Positions 23,662 to 33,552 are shown, numbered from the stretch's first letter. The stretch is DNA of 64,000 nt from Sphingobacterium phlebotomi (GCF_008180195.1 NZ_VTAV01000001.1:1-64000); one strand, 5' to 3'. The notes: a model not told the origin generated them from the letters alone. Translations and numbers: made by a program.

Positions 23662-26538
23662 CTACCGTAATAATTCCTGTATATCCGCTGTCGATAACGA
23701 TTTGATAAAACTTTCTTCCGTGGTAATGAGTGCCGTAGATAACGCCTTTTTTTGACCCTGGAGAGCGAGTATCTTTTCCTCAACGGTATCTTTACTAATA
23801 AACTTATAGATAAATACGTTTTTCGTCTGCCCGATACGATGTGAACGGTCGATAGCCTGTTGTTCTACCGCCGGATTCCACCAGGGATCTAAAATAAATA
23901 CGTAGTCCGCTTCGGTAAGATTGAGCCCGACTCCCCCTGCTTTAATAGAGATTAAGAAGATTTGTATATTTTCACGTTCCTTAAATGTGTTTACCGCGTC
24001 GGCTCGGTTTTTGGTGCTTCCGTCAAGATAGGCGTATGCGATTTTTTCGCTATCAAAATAAGCTCTAAATAGCTGTAAATGTTTTACGAATTGAGAGAAG
24101 ATGAGAACCTTATGATGTTCGGCGACAATAGATGCCAACATCGCTAAGACAGTATCGAATTTACCCGATGAAAACGTTTCGTTCTCTTCGACCATTCCGG
24201 GGTGATTTGCAATCTGCCTGAGCTTCGTGAGGCCCTGTAATAGCATAATTTGATTGCCTTGTCCATTTTGTTGTAGCTTGTTGTCGAGGAGGGCATTCCG
24301 GTATTCCGATTTTATCCGCTCATATAACTTCGCCTGTGCCTCCGTCATTTCACAATAAATGGTTTGTTCTGTTTTCGGAGGAAGTTCTTTTGCTACCTGG
24401 TCTTTGGTCCGGCGAAGAACGAAGGGCTTGATGATGGCTTGTAAGCGAGTAGCTTTTTCTTCGTCTTTCTTTTTTTCGATAGGTACTACAAATTCCTTTT
24501 GAAAATAGCTGTAGGAGCCGAGTAGACCGGGGTTTGCGAAATGCATTTGCGACCAAATATCTGCCACGGAATTCTCTATGGGGGTGCCGCTCAAGGCCAA
24601 CTTATGTTTACTTTTTAGTCCTTTAATAGCCTTAAACGATTTGGAAGTCGGGTTTTTAATGTGCTGACTCTCGTCAAGGATGATATAGTTGAAGAAAAAC
24701 TTGCTGAACATGTCTGTATCGCTACGTACAATCCCGTACGTTGTGATGACCAAATCGAAGTGTGAAAAACCAAACGTATCTCTTAAGCGGTTCGAACCCG
24801 TGTGAAGGTGTATACGAAGCTCCGGTGCAAATTTTTCTGCTTCTTTTTGCCAGTTATAAATAAGCGATGTAGGCAGTATGAGAAGAGAGGTTTTTGTGTG
24901 ATCTGTCCCTCTTAAATGTTCTTTCTGCTGCTGTAACAACGCGAGTGTCTGTACTGTTTTCCCTAACCCCATATCGTCGGCAAGACATCCGCCAAACTTA
25001 TATTCCTGAAGAAAGTGAAACCAATTGTAGCCAGCGTGTTGATAGGGCCGAAGATCTCCTCGGAATCCTGTTGGAATTGGTGCTTCGGGGATACTGTCGA
25101 AGTTTAATAATTGTTCTAGTTTGCGATGAAAGGAGAGTTCTGTATGCTCCGATATTTCATATAATAACCCGATATGCGTCTTGTTAAGCTTTAAACTATG
25201 CTTGTTTGTAGCAAAAAGGAACAAATGTTCATATTGGGAGAACCATTCCTCTGGAATAATAGCAATTTCGCCATTCGGCAATGTAAATTCTTTATTCTTA
25301 TTTAAGATATGCTCCCGCAACGCTATAAATGGGATTTCATAGGGGCCAAAATGAGCTATGGCTTCTATATCGAACCAATCATTCCCCTCCTCGATGGCCA
25401 TTTCCAGTGAAGTCTTCCCGATGAATAGGCGACGGTCGCTTTTTGCTTGGGTAATAGCAAACCCTTTGTCCAACAGTGTAGGCTGATTTCTGTTTAGCCA
25501 GTCAATAATAGATTCGTGTTCTGCTTCGACTATATAATTTGCAAACAACAAATCTTTCTTGCGAAGTCCTAATTCTTCTAGGTAAATGCCTTGATTTTTC
25601 TCCCAGGTCAAGGAGCGTTTTATTCGATGAAAAACATAATCGTCTGTTTCCTCCTCGTATGCTAATCGTACGGTAACGGGATGGTCTGTGCTTGCTGAAA
25701 ATTCATAAGGGCCATAAGCAAAAGACAGTTGTAAAAAGGATTGACCGGTAGGAACGTAGAAGAGCTTAATAATGGGTGTTGCATTTTCTTTATGGGTCTT
25801 AATGTCAAAACCTTCGGCATAAACATGGTATTTTTCTATTAGCCCGCTCACAAAAGTTTCAAAGTATCGTCTCTCCGTACTGCGCGCCACACTTATATAA
25901 CGTTTGTTCAGAAACGGGCTGAGTTTTTTACCGTCTATATCCTGTTCAAAATAATAAAGGGTATTTTCCAATAACAACCAAGCTTCTCTATTCACCACTA
26001 CTTGCGCACCCTTATACATAAAATCCAGTCGATTGCCTTTGTGTTTTAATGTAGGGAAATAGCGGGTCTCTGTTTCGTTACGCCGGAAATGGAATAAGAT
26101 GGAAGTAGGTTCGTCCGCAATTTTTATTTCCTGGTCGGCGGGATAACCATCTTTACTCATTAAAAAAAGAGGTTTACCAGATAATTGCTTTAATACCGTG
26201 AGCATCTTTAGCTCAATTTTGGGACGTATTCTATCGTAAATTTTATCATCGAAGACTTTCCCGAAGAAATCAACAGGGCGGATGGCTTTTTTGTTGAATG
26301 TCTTGATAATATGAGTCTGTTCGATCTCATCTAATAGCTTAATGAGGTGAAAGTCAGTTTCGTCCAATGCCGGTGCAAAGTCACCAACAGTATTGGTAAA
26401 AATACGTTTATAACTCAATGAATAAGATCCATTAGGGTTCAATTGAACAATATGGGGTTCTATCAGATAACCCAGATAAGGGTGTTGTCCTAGAGAATAA
26501 ATTAACTTGAATGGTGATTTGCTATTAACCTGTTGCAT
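23662..26538 (-). CDS. SNF2-family DEAD/DEAH helicase
   Basis: A 958-residue ATP-dependent DNA translocase of the SNF2/RapA superfamily. The C-terminal half has all helicase motifs: I DDMGLGKTVQTLALL, II ILDESQHIKN (DESQ box), III LALSGTPIEN, IV-V LIFSQFVKHL...GGVGLNLTEADYVF, and VI QQAIDRSHRIGQTKNVF. The N-terminal ~450 residues are of unknown fold and typical of the bacterial SNF2 group. Role: chromatin-free remodelling or DNA metabolism; exact partners are unknown. It converges with the oxidoreductase gene 26 bp away. Confidence 0.9.
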   Translation of the reverse strand: MQQVNSKSPFKLIYSLGQHPYLGYLIEPHIVQLNPNGSYSLSYKRIFTNTVGDFAPALDETDFHLIKLLDEIEQTHIIKTFNKKAIRPVDFFGKVFDDKIYDRIRPKIELKMLTVLKQLSGKPLFLMSKDGYPADQEIKIADEPTSILFHFRRNETETRYFPTLKHKGNRLDFMYKGAQVVVNREAWLLLENTLYYFEQDIDGKKLSPFLNKRYISVARSTERRYFETFVSGLIEKYHVYAEGFDIKTHKENATPIIKLFYVPTGQSFLQLSFAYGPYEFSASTDHPVTVRLAYEEETDDYVFHRIKRSLTWEKNQGIYLEELGLRKKDLLFANYIVEAEHESIIDWLNRNQPTLLDKGFAITQAKSDRRLFIGKTSLEMAIEEGNDWFDIEAIAHFGPYEIPFIALREHILNKNKEFTLPNGEIAIIPEEWFSQYEHLFLFATNKHSLKLNKTHIGLLYEISEHTELSFHRKLEQLLNFDSIPEAPIPTGFRGDLRPYQHAGYNWFHFLQEYKFGGCLADDMGLGKTVQTLALLQQQKEHLRGTDHTKTSLLILPTSLIYNWQKEAEKFAPELRIHLHTGSNRLRDTFGFSHFDLVITTYGIVRSDTDMFSKFFFNYIILDESQHIKNPTSKSFKAIKGLKSKHKLALSGTPIENSVADIWSQMHFANPGLLGSYSYFQKEFVVPIEKKKDEEKATRLQAIIKPFVLRRTKDQVAKELPPKTEQTIYCEMTEAQAKLYERIKSEYRNALLDNKLQQNGQGNQIMLLQGLTKLRQIANHPGMVEENETFSSGKFDTVLAMLASIVAEHHKVLIFSQFVKHLQLFRAYFDSEKIAYAYLDGSTKNRADAVNTFKERENIQIFLISIKAGGVGLNLTEADYVFILDPWWNPAVEQQAIDRSHRIGQTKNVFIYKFISKDTVEEKILALQGQKKALSTALITTEESFIKSLSTADIQELLR

Positions 26539-26588
26539 TAAAAATCCTGACGCTTTCTAAAAAAGGTTGTAATATAGCGTTTTTTGTT

Positions 26589-26725
26589 GTTCTTTTTTTA
26601 GAAAAAAGAACGGAAAAAATCGTCGCTTCGAATGTTTTACATTTGGGATAGTGCTAAAAAATGGGTTCGTACAGTTGTAAAACATTCGGATGCGACATTG
26701 GATGTTAATGATGGGATGGTGCAAT
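26589..26725 (+). repeat. Structured repeat copy 1 (hairpin A + hairpin B + tail)
   Basis: Hairpin A is GTTCTTTTTT (26589-26598) pairing with AAAAAAGAAC (26602-26611). After a 10-base linker, hairpin B (26622-26696) has outer arms GTCGC and GCGAC, inner arms CGAATGTTTTAC and GTAAAACATTCG, and a loop with GGATAGTGCTAA. A tail with GTTAATGATGGGAT and TGCAAT follows and abuts the dapF stop. The same layout, with different stem sequence, occurs at 40976 and, inverted, at 41141. The 26539-26724 gap holds no gene. Confidence 0.7.
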
Positions 26726-27513
26726 CACGAATCACGAACAACTCCTTCGAAAACAAATTGAGCAGGACCTTTAAGGCGTACGTTTGTAAAATGTTCCCCT
26801 TTTTTGTGAAAGCGGATAGCTAATTGGCCGCCGAGCACGCGTATGGGAATTTCCAGTTCTCCCTCTAAGTCGTTATTTAGGGCAATGGCCATAGCCGTCG
26901 CAGTCGCACCTGTTCCGCAAGCAAATGTTTCATCTTCTACGCCGCGTTCAAATGTGCGGAGAAAATATCCCTCTCCCTCGCGTTCAACGAAATTCACATT
27001 GATACCTTCTTTTTGATAAGTGTCGTTATTGCGGATAGCGGATCCGAGATGATACACATCCATATGTTGGAGATCTTTTGCCCAAGCCACGTAATGAGGA
27101 GAACCTGTGTTCAACACGTACGCTTCTCCGTCTCGTTCCACAGATGATACATCAATCATGCCCAGATCTACTTGATCGTCATGAATATAAGCGTCATGTT
27201 CGCCATCTACTGCCAAAAAGACAGTCTTTTCGGAAATAATGCCTAAGTCGCGCGCAAAGGCAACAATGCATCGCCCTCCATTGCCACACATACTGGCTTC
27301 TCCTCCGTTGGCATTATAATATACCATTTCAAAATCAAAATTTTTATTATTTTGAAGGAGCATCAAACCGTCTGCACCAATTCCAAATCGCCTATCGCAT
27401 AATGATTGGACTAAATCATGATTGTCACGATCAAAAAAGCCACTTCTGTTATCGATCAACACAAAATCATTACCTGCTCCTTGGTATTTTGAGAACTGTA
27501 TTTTTCCATCCAT
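26725..27513 (-). CDS. dapF: Diaminopimelate epimerase
   Basis: Converts LL- to meso-diaminopimelate, the last step before lysine and the source of peptidoglycan crosslinks; it acts in the cytoplasm without cofactor. It has 262 residues, normal for DapF. The catalytic cysteines are both present: Cys76 in ASMCGNGGRC and Cys199 in ETFACGTGATAT. The opening FSKYQGAGNDFVLID is typical. The start at 27513 is chosen because the 18 residues before it, from 27567, are not part of the family. It lies alone between the SNF2 gene and htrA; asd of the same pathway is 14 kb away. Confidence 0.95.
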   Translation of the reverse strand: MDGKIQFSKYQGAGNDFVLIDNRSGFFDRDNHDLVQSLCDRRFGIGADGLMLLQNNKNFDFEMVYYNANGGEASMCGNGGRCIVAFARDLGIISEKTVFLAVDGEHDAYIHDDQVDLGMIDVSSVERDGEAYVLNTGSPHYVAWAKDLQHMDVYHLGSAIRNNDTYQKEGINVNFVEREGEGYFLRTFERGVEDETFACGTGATATAMAIALNNDLEGELEIPIRVLGGQLAIRFHKKGEHFTNVRLKGPAQFVFEGVVRDS

Positions 27514-27654
27514 TTCTTTGATTTTTAATGAAAAATTTAATATTCTTGTTACAAAACGGAGCAGCACTGTTAAATCATGTTAAAAACCAATGTTAGGCCT
27601 GTTTCATTAACATTTTTTAACTGTCAAAACTTCCCGTGCAATTTCTAATGGTAT

Positions 27655-27662
27655 TACATTTG
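27655..27662 (+). promoter_or_regulatory. -7 box in the dapF-htrA gap
   Basis: TACATTTG fits TAnnTTTG, predicting a start near 27668 and a leader of about 150 bases before htrA. The 27514-27819 gap otherwise contains a 25-codon ATG frame (27738-27815) that ends 4 bases before the htrA start and has no clear ribosome site, so it is not called as a gene. Confidence 0.4.
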
Positions 27663-27819
27663 AACAAGCCTTAGAACAAAAGTAAAAAGAAAATATTTTT
27701 AAAGAGAATAGATAATTACAGCAATTAAGAAACCGAGATGGAAATAACATTAGCTACAGTACAATGGTTGTTTACATCGAGCTCTTATCAGCCATTAAAA
27801 AAAGTAAATAGATAAAAAA

Positions 27820-29367
27820 ATGAAGAAAATAGGAATGAGTTTATTAATCGCTGCTGTTGGAGGTGCAGTGGCTATCGGGGGGTACAAACTTTTCGAAAAT
27901 AAACAGATCGAGAACATGACCTTCGAGGAAAAACAGAAGGTTTATTTTGCAAATAACTCAGAGATTGAGAGTATGTTGTCATCTACCGGAAATCCTGACT
28001 TTACGGAAGCTGCAGCTTCTGTAATACCGGGTGTGGTAAATATTAATGTGACGATGAAAGCGCGTAATTCCCGGAGTGGTGGCGGAGGCTCTCCTTTTGA
28101 TATGTTCGAAGAATTTTTCGGAATGCCGCAGCAACGACGCCAGGCACAGCCCCGGGAAGCAAGAGCAAGCGGTTCCGGTGTGCTGATTTCTCCGGACGGT
28201 TATATCGTGACGAATAACCATGTGGTGGAAAATGCCGATAAAATTACGGTAGAGCTAACCGACAAACGGACTTTTGAAGCGAAAGTTATCGGTCGGGATG
28301 CCGATTTTGATATGGCACTATTGAAAATAAGTGCAGATAAGTTGCCCTTTGTGCGTTTCGGTAACTCGGATAATGTGCGTGTAGGTGAATGGGTGTTGGC
28401 TGTGGGATATCCTTTGGGGTTACAATCTACGGTTACAGCAGGTATAGTGAGTGCAAAAGGACGGGAAATCGGTATCCTTGGTGAACAAGGGCAAGGTTCG
28501 CCTTATGGTTATGGCCAACCGCAAGAACCTATTGTGCGTACTGCTGTAGAATCATTTATCCAAACCGATGCGGTGATTAATAAGGGTAATAGCGGTGGAG
28601 CATTAGTTAATGCACGTGGCGAATTGGTGGGTATCAATACGGCGATTATGTCGCCTACCGGAGCGTATGCCGGTTACGGATATTCGGTGCCTGTGAGTCT
28701 GGTATCGAAAATCGTGAACGACTTCAAGAAATTTGGAACGGTGCAACGCGGTTATGTCGGTATTCAATATCGTCCGATTAATGAGGCAACGCGCGAAGAA
28801 TTTGGCATCAGCGATCTGCATGGTCTGTATGTGGCTGAGGTTGTGAAAGATGGCGGCGCTGCGGTTGCGGGTATCAAGAAAGGCGATGTGCTTACCAAAG
28901 TAGAAGACCAAACGATTTATTCATCGTCTGATCTGCAGGAACGCGTAGCACGGTTGAATCCTGGCGATAAACTTAAACTTACCTACAAACGTGATGGCAA
29001 AGAGCGGGATGTAACGGTGACGTTGAAAGCACAGGAAGCAAAAAAATCAGCTGCCGATGAAGAAACTAATGCCAGTGCTACGGAAATCTTCAACAAATTG
29101 GGTGCAAGCTTTACACCTGCTTCCGATGCACAAAAGAAAAAATTCGGTGTAAACTCAGGCGTTGTTATCACGCAAGTGCACCGCGGTGGAATGTTTGAAT
29201 ACTTTGGTGTTGAAAAAGGCTTAGTCGTAACACATGTAAACGGAAAACCTGTGAATAATGTGGATGATGTGGAGTCTGCGTTAGGTAGTACAAAAAGAAA
29301 TATTGTCCGTATCACCGGCGTTTCGGAAAGTGGAACGGTTGAATTCAACTTCCCGATACAGTATTAG
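27820..29367 (+). CDS. htrA: Periplasmic Do/HtrA serine protease-chaperone
   Basis: A DegP/HtrA-type protease of 515 residues for misfolded envelope proteins. An N-terminal membrane or signal segment (MSLLIAAVGGAVAIGGY) is followed by the trypsin-like domain with His134 (VTNNHVVENAD), Asp164 (DADFDMALLKI) and Ser258 (NKGNSGGALVNARGE). Two PDZ domains follow (about 310-400, with GLYVAEVVKDGGAAVAGIKKGD, and 435-515). The Q-linker SGGGGSPFDMFEEFFGMPQQ is typical of Bacteroidota HtrA. It is followed by a strong terminator at 29397. Confidence 0.95.
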   Translation: MKKIGMSLLIAAVGGAVAIGGYKLFENKQIENMTFEEKQKVYFANNSEIESMLSSTGNPDFTEAAASVIPGVVNINVTMKARNSRSGGGGSPFDMFEEFFGMPQQRRQAQPREARASGSGVLISPDGYIVTNNHVVENADKITVELTDKRTFEAKVIGRDADFDMALLKISADKLPFVRFGNSDNVRVGEWVLAVGYPLGLQSTVTAGIVSAKGREIGILGEQGQGSPYGYGQPQEPIVRTAVESFIQTDAVINKGNSGGALVNARGELVGINTAIMSPTGAYAGYGYSVPVSLVSKIVNDFKKFGTVQRGYVGIQYRPINEATREEFGISDLHGLYVAEVVKDGGAAVAGIKKGDVLTKVEDQTIYSSSDLQERVARLNPGDKLKLTYKRDGKERDVTVTLKAQEAKKSAADEETNASATEIFNKLGASFTPASDAQKKKFGVNSGVVITQVHRGGMFEYFGVEKGLVVTHVNGKPVNNVDDVESALGSTKRNIVRITGVSESGTVEFNFPIQY

Positions 29368-29396
29368 TAGCATAATTCATTATATATGATATATGT

Positions 29397-29434
29397 ACGC
29401 GTCATCTGCTGAAAAGTAGATGACGCGTTTTTTA
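29397..29434 (+). terminator. Rho-independent terminator of htrA
   Basis: ACGCGTCATCTGCT (29397-29410) pairs with AGTAGATGACGCGT (29415-29428) around a GAAA loop, with one G-U pair, followed by a T-run. This is a 14-bp stem typical of an intrinsic terminator. Confidence 0.85.
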
Positions 29435-29449
29435 TAATAAATAATTTCC

Positions 29450-29457
29450 TACTTTTG
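29450..29457 (+). promoter_or_regulatory. -7 box seven bases before a start codon
   Basis: TACTTTTG (TAnnTTTG) ends 7 bases before the ATG at 29465, so the transcript would begin at or next to the start codon. It lies directly after the htrA terminator, which supports a separate promoter. Confidence 0.5.
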
Positions 29458-29464
29458 CTAAAGT

Positions 29465-29815
29465 ATGAAAGCATCGGAGATTAATAAAAAATGGGTGGAA
29501 TTGCAACGCGTTGTCGCAAAAGACTTCGATATGGAACTTCCCGATATTAAGGTTATGCTTTTTCTCATCGGTGTTCAAGAACTTGGAAAAGGTCCGCAGG
29601 AATTCTCTAAACGGCAAAAAGAAGAACTTATGCACATTGCTACTTGTCGTTTGTTTAGTGCTATGGGATTTTATGAACTGAATGGATTGGATGAAGAAGG
29701 CTGGCCGCATTGGGACCTAGTGAAACCTATCCCCAACTACACGCTGTTGGAACAAGAGATGATTCTCAAATCACTGATTATTGATTATTTTGAAGATACC
29801 TACACCTTATCGTAA
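29465..29815 (+). CDS. Conserved Bacteroidota hypothetical protein
   Basis: A 116-residue, acidic, soluble protein with a conserved Bacteroidota pattern (MLFLIGVQELGKGPQEFSKRQKEELMHIATCRLFS, then GYWE/GFYE-like GFYELNGLDEEGWPHW). Its function is unknown to me; there is no signal peptide, metal motif or catalytic motif. It is followed after 10 bp by a cyclophilin gene and then exonuclease III, so these three form an operon. Confidence 0.65.
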   Translation: MKASEINKKWVELQRVVAKDFDMELPDIKVMLFLIGVQELGKGPQEFSKRQKEELMHIATCRLFSAMGFYELNGLDEEGWPHWDLVKPIPNYTLLEQEMILKSLIIDYFEDTYTLS

Positions 29816-29825
29816 TAACATATTC

Positions 29826-30590
29826 ATGAAAACATATTTTAAGGAAATAGGCTTGCTTATACTGGGCATGTTTTTAATGAGCATCGCGTGGGCGAAGACC
29901 CCGCAATACCATTATGTACTGATTAAAACGGGTAAAGGAGAATGCTTGTTAAAGTTGTATAATGAAACGCCTAAACATCGGGACAATTTTGTGAAGCTGG
30001 TGAAAGAAGGTTATTATGATAGTCTGATGTTTCATCGCGTTATCCATAATTTTATGGTGCAGGGAGGCGATCCCGATTCACGTTATGCTGCACAAAAGCA
30101 GCCACTTGGTGAAGGGGGGCCTGATTATAAGATTCCAGCGGAGATTCAGGAAGGTGTTATTCACAAGAAAGGAACAATCGGTGCAGCACGGGATGATAAT
30201 CCGGCAAAGCAATCTTCGGCTTCTCAGTTTTATTTGGTACAGGGACGTGTATTTACACCGGAGGGATTAGATTCTTTGGAACAATTTCGATTGAAAGGGA
30301 AGAAGTTGACTGCCCAGCAAAGAACGGTATATACGACAATCGGAGGAACACCGCATTTGGATGGAAATTATACCGTGTTTGGAGAATTACTGAAGGGCAT
30401 AGAAACCATCGATAAGATTGCGGTTGCCAAAACAGATGAACGAGATCGTCCGTTGGAAGATGTGCGGATGTCCATGAAGTTATTGACAAGAAGAGAGGCC
30501 TTAAATCTAGAACGGGAAATGGAAGGACTCCCTCCTAAAACAGATTTTTTTACAAAGGTTCTAGATATTTTTTACTCGAGATATTATTAA
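29826..30590 (+). CDS. Secreted cyclophilin-type peptidyl-prolyl isomerase
   Basis: An exported PPIase that speeds proline isomerisation during envelope protein folding. It has 255 residues: signal peptide (IGLLILGMFLMSIAWAK, cleaved near residue 22), then the cyclophilin core with LYNETPKHRDNFVKL, FHRVIHNFMVQGGDP (catalytic Arg, here FHRV) and the C-terminal VFGELLKGIETIDKIA. A C-terminal tail of about 40 residues follows the core. The start at 29826 is chosen because it begins a proper signal peptide; the frame extends to 29781. It is separated by 10 bp from the upstream gene and by 0 bp from exonuclease III. Confidence 0.88.
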   Translation: MKTYFKEIGLLILGMFLMSIAWAKTPQYHYVLIKTGKGECLLKLYNETPKHRDNFVKLVKEGYYDSLMFHRVIHNFMVQGGDPDSRYAAQKQPLGEGGPDYKIPAEIQEGVIHKKGTIGAARDDNPAKQSSASQFYLVQGRVFTPEGLDSLEQFRLKGKKLTAQQRTVYTTIGGTPHLDGNYTVFGELLKGIETIDKIAVAKTDERDRPLEDVRMSMKLLTRREALNLEREMEGLPPKTDFFTKVLDIFYSRYY

Positions 30591-31355
30591 ATGAAGATCA
30601 TTACCTATAACGTAAATGGCTTGCGTGCTGCACTCAAAAAAGATTGGCTGGGTTGGATGAAGACAGTGAATGCGGATGTTGTGTGTTTGCAGGAAATTAA
30701 AGCTACCCAAGATCAAATCCCCGAAATTCTTTTGTTAGAACAGATGGGTTACGAACATTACTGGTATCCAGCACAGAAGAAAGGGTATAGCGGTACTGCT
30801 ATTTTTACGAAGATCACACCAAGGCACATCGAGTATGGTTGCGGACATGAGGACTATGATTTTGAAGGACGTACCATCCGTGCCGATTTTGACGATTTAT
30901 CTATTATGAGCGTATATTTTCCATCCGGAACTACAGGTGATATACGACAAGACTTCAAATACCGCTTCTTAGACGATTTTCAGGCATACAGCGATAAACT
31001 CTTACAGGAAAAGCCAAATTTGGTGATTTCGGGCGATTACAATATCTGTCACCGTGCTATTGATATTCACAACCCAAAGTCCAATGCCAACAGCTCTGGA
31101 TTTTTGCCTGCAGAACGGGAATGGATGGAGAATTTTATTAATTCTGGATACGTGGACTCTTTCCGGCATCTAAACCCCGAACCACATTATTACACGTGGT
31201 GGAGCTATCGTGCAGGGGCACGCGCGAGAAACCTCGGCTGGCGGATTGATTATAATATGGTTTCGAAGCCATTGGAGAATAGAATCGTTACCGCAGAGAT
31301 TATGCCTTCTGCAGTGCATTCCGACCACTGTCCGGTGTTATTGGAACTTCGGTAA
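30591..31355 (+). CDS. xth: Exodeoxyribonuclease III (AP endonuclease)
   Basis: A 254-residue AP endonuclease/3'-5' exonuclease for base-excision repair. It shows the expected order of motifs: MKIITYNVNGLRAAL, VVCLQEIKA (metal-binding Glu), YHWYPAQKKGYSGTAIF-like motif (here YWYPAQKKGYSG), GDYNICHRAIDI (Asp/Asn), and SDHCPVLLEL (catalytic Asp-His). It begins on the base after the cyclophilin stop. It ends 12 bp from the convergent histidine kinase gene. Confidence 0.94.
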   Translation: MKIITYNVNGLRAALKKDWLGWMKTVNADVVCLQEIKATQDQIPEILLLEQMGYEHYWYPAQKKGYSGTAIFTKITPRHIEYGCGHEDYDFEGRTIRADFDDLSIMSVYFPSGTTGDIRQDFKYRFLDDFQAYSDKLLQEKPNLVISGDYNICHRAIDIHNPKSNANSSGFLPAEREWMENFINSGYVDSFRHLNPEPHYYTWWSYRAGARARNLGWRIDYNMVSKPLENRIVTAEIMPSAVHSDHCPVLLELR

Positions 31356-31367
31356 AACCTCAATATT

Positions 31368-33488
31368 TTATTCCACCATACAAGCAACTAACTGGTGTTC
31401 ATCCAATGGCTTGCTTAAGATACAGTCGAATGTATAAGATTGATTTTTCTTCATCTCGCCTTCGAGGTGCATGGTATCTGCGGTGAACGCAAACACTTTA
31501 GTGTCCTGTTTTTCCTTATTATTCCGGATTTCATGTAATACATCCCAACCGTCGACCTCAGGCATGGAGATATCCGTAATAACGGCATCAACTGGGTTTT
31601 GTTGTATAAATAATAAAGCATCGTGTGCCTTCTCAAATGTATATACGTTTGGAAAATCTTTGAAATAGTGTTTTAAATAGAGAATGTTGATGCGGTTGTC
31701 ATCTATCAGCACTAGTTGGACGTCTTTCGAGAGGTCGGCCAAGGTATAAACTTTCGGCGCGGTGTCTTCCAGACGTTGTCGTTTAATCGGTACCGATAGG
31801 GTAAACGTAGAGCCTTTTCCAACAGTGCTGTTTAATGTGATATCCCCTTGCAATTGTTCCGATAGCAATTTAGAAATATAAAGCCCAAGGCCAAAACCTT
31901 TGGTTTTACTCTTGTTTTCCGTCATATAATATTGACGAAAAATTTGAGATTGGTGTTCGGTAGCAATTCCTAAACCGGTGTCTTTCACTTCTACAAAAAG
32001 TGTCTCTTGGTTACTTACTTTTCTTGTATACGCTTTGATGATGACCTTACCTTTAGGTGTATATTTTATCGCATTGCTAATCAGGTTAGAGACGATTTGT
32101 CTTACCCGGAAAGAACTACTGTAAATTTCCAATTTAGGGTCAATATCAATTTGCTGCGTTAAAGACAGGCCCTTTTTTTGTGCTTGATAGGTATGAAGCT
32201 TTATAATGTCCAATAATAACCGGTAAGGGGAAAAGTATTCATTTTTAACCTCTAACGCGCCTACTTCGAGTTTGCTAAGGTTGAGAATATCGTTTACTGT
32301 ACTATTGATGACGGATATTTCATGTGCCGCCGAATCGAGGTATTCCGGCTGAATGGTGTCCTTGCTACCGTTCTTCCGCAAAATATCGATAATGCCCATG
32401 ATTGAATTAATGGGCGATCGCACTTCGTGGCTTATATTGGCTAAAACACTTGTCTTTTCTTCCGCAACTTTTGCTGCATAATCTTTTTCTTCCTCGAGTT
32501 TCTTTTCGTAAGTAGTAGCCTTGGATTGGTAATAAAGAATAAACAGAATCATGAGCAACATGACCGATAGGGAGATGATGAGCTGTCGGCGAAGCTGACC
32601 TATATTTTCTTGATAGCGTTCCAGATCTCTGTTCTCGGCCGCTCGTAGGGCAGCACGCTCCAATTCTTGTATTTTTTCTACGCCTGTACGTAGATTGTTT
32701 AACAGCAGATAATTTGCCTGTATCAGATTGCGTTCTTTTTGCCGCATAACAGCGAAATTTCGCTGTAAGGTTCGCATACCGCGGTTGTAGGTTGTTCGGT
32801 TCTGTACAATCAGGCTCTCGACGTTGCGTTGCAGTACATCAATTTGCTGGGTGTTAAATTGTTGGGTGCTAGCGGAATTTATTAAAGTATCATCCTTAGC
32901 ATTAAAAACGCGCTTGAACAAACTTTGTTTTTTGCGAACGGCGGTATCTACTTCAACTTTGTTAAGTGCGGTATCGCCCAGGATTTTACTCATTACAGCG
33001 TCTGTGGAGACGTGCTTCGGCGGCATGACCCGTTGACTCTGGGTCAAAGCTGATAGCGAATCCTGGGCCATGAAAACGAGATCATTAACGACCTTCTTGA
33101 GTTCGGCGAATTCTCCCGCCAAAAGATCTCTTTTTTGTATATCAGCGCCACTGTGTTGTAAAGAGTTGTTTCCTGTAGGGGTATTAGACAACGTGTCAAG
33201 ATATAATCTAATCGTGTCGAGCTTAGCCCGATACCCGTTGTACGTTTCTTGGTCGAAATCCACCGTATATTGTCTAAACAGGTTATCTGCTTCCCCATAA
33301 ACCGAAAACAGCTGATATAATGTGGAAGACTGTTTTGACCCGAGTGAATAAGCAGCATCTAGACGTTCTTTTACTTTTTGATACGCTGTATACTGATAAA
33401 CAAAGACAATACTTATGTATACAAAAATGGCGATAATGGCACCGATAAGTACTTTACGCAGCAAAAATGTTTTCTTACCTTTTGGCAC
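31368..33488 (-). CDS. Hybrid sensor histidine kinase with receiver domain
   Basis: A 706-residue hybrid kinase. TM1 is at about 12-32 and TM2 at 303-320, with a ~270-residue helical extracellular segment between them. Next come HisKA with the phospho-acceptor His354 (LANISHEVRSPI), HATPase_c (DTGLGIATEHQSQIF and GFGLGLYISKLL), and a C-terminal receiver with Asp in AVITDISMPEVDGWDV. No output DNA-binding domain is seen, so it must act on a separate regulator or phosphotransfer protein. The input domain's helical coil pattern suggests a chemoreceptor-like or stress sensor; the ligand is unknown. The -7 box at 33553 serves it. Confidence 0.92.
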   Translation of the reverse strand: MPKGKKTFLLRKVLIGAIIAIFVYISIVFVYQYTAYQKVKERLDAAYSLGSKQSSTLYQLFSVYGEADNLFRQYTVDFDQETYNGYRAKLDTIRLYLDTLSNTPTGNNSLQHSGADIQKRDLLAGEFAELKKVVNDLVFMAQDSLSALTQSQRVMPPKHVSTDAVMSKILGDTALNKVEVDTAVRKKQSLFKRVFNAKDDTLINSASTQQFNTQQIDVLQRNVESLIVQNRTTYNRGMRTLQRNFAVMRQKERNLIQANYLLLNNLRTGVEKIQELERAALRAAENRDLERYQENIGQLRRQLIISLSVMLLMILFILYYQSKATTYEKKLEEEKDYAAKVAEEKTSVLANISHEVRSPINSIMGIIDILRKNGSKDTIQPEYLDSAAHEISVINSTVNDILNLSKLEVGALEVKNEYFSPYRLLLDIIKLHTYQAQKKGLSLTQQIDIDPKLEIYSSSFRVRQIVSNLISNAIKYTPKGKVIIKAYTRKVSNQETLFVEVKDTGLGIATEHQSQIFRQYYMTENKSKTKGFGLGLYISKLLSEQLQGDITLNSTVGKGSTFTLSVPIKRQRLEDTAPKVYTLADLSKDVQLVLIDDNRINILYLKHYFKDFPNVYTFEKAHDALLFIQQNPVDAVITDISMPEVDGWDVLHEIRNNKEKQDTKVFAFTADTMHLEGEMKKNQSYTFDCILSKPLDEHQLVACMVE

Positions 33489-33552
33489 GGCTACTGTATT
33501 TAATTTGAGATTTAACCGTTAAATTTCTTGGAAACAGTCAGTTAATAATGTT

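Noticed and set aside
24166..24181. CG-AAACGTTT-CG match inside the SNF2 gene, like the 12-bp array unit
   Set aside because: A single site inside coding sequence without the 12-bp period; taken as chance.
26632..26823. 63-residue + strand frame between the SNF2 gene and dapF
   Set aside because: It is formed by the structured repeat copy 1 and the 3' end of dapF; its sequence matches repeat loops, not a protein family.
27738..27815. 25-codon ATG frame just before htrA
   Set aside because: No ribosome site, no recognisable peptide, and such short frames are expected by chance.
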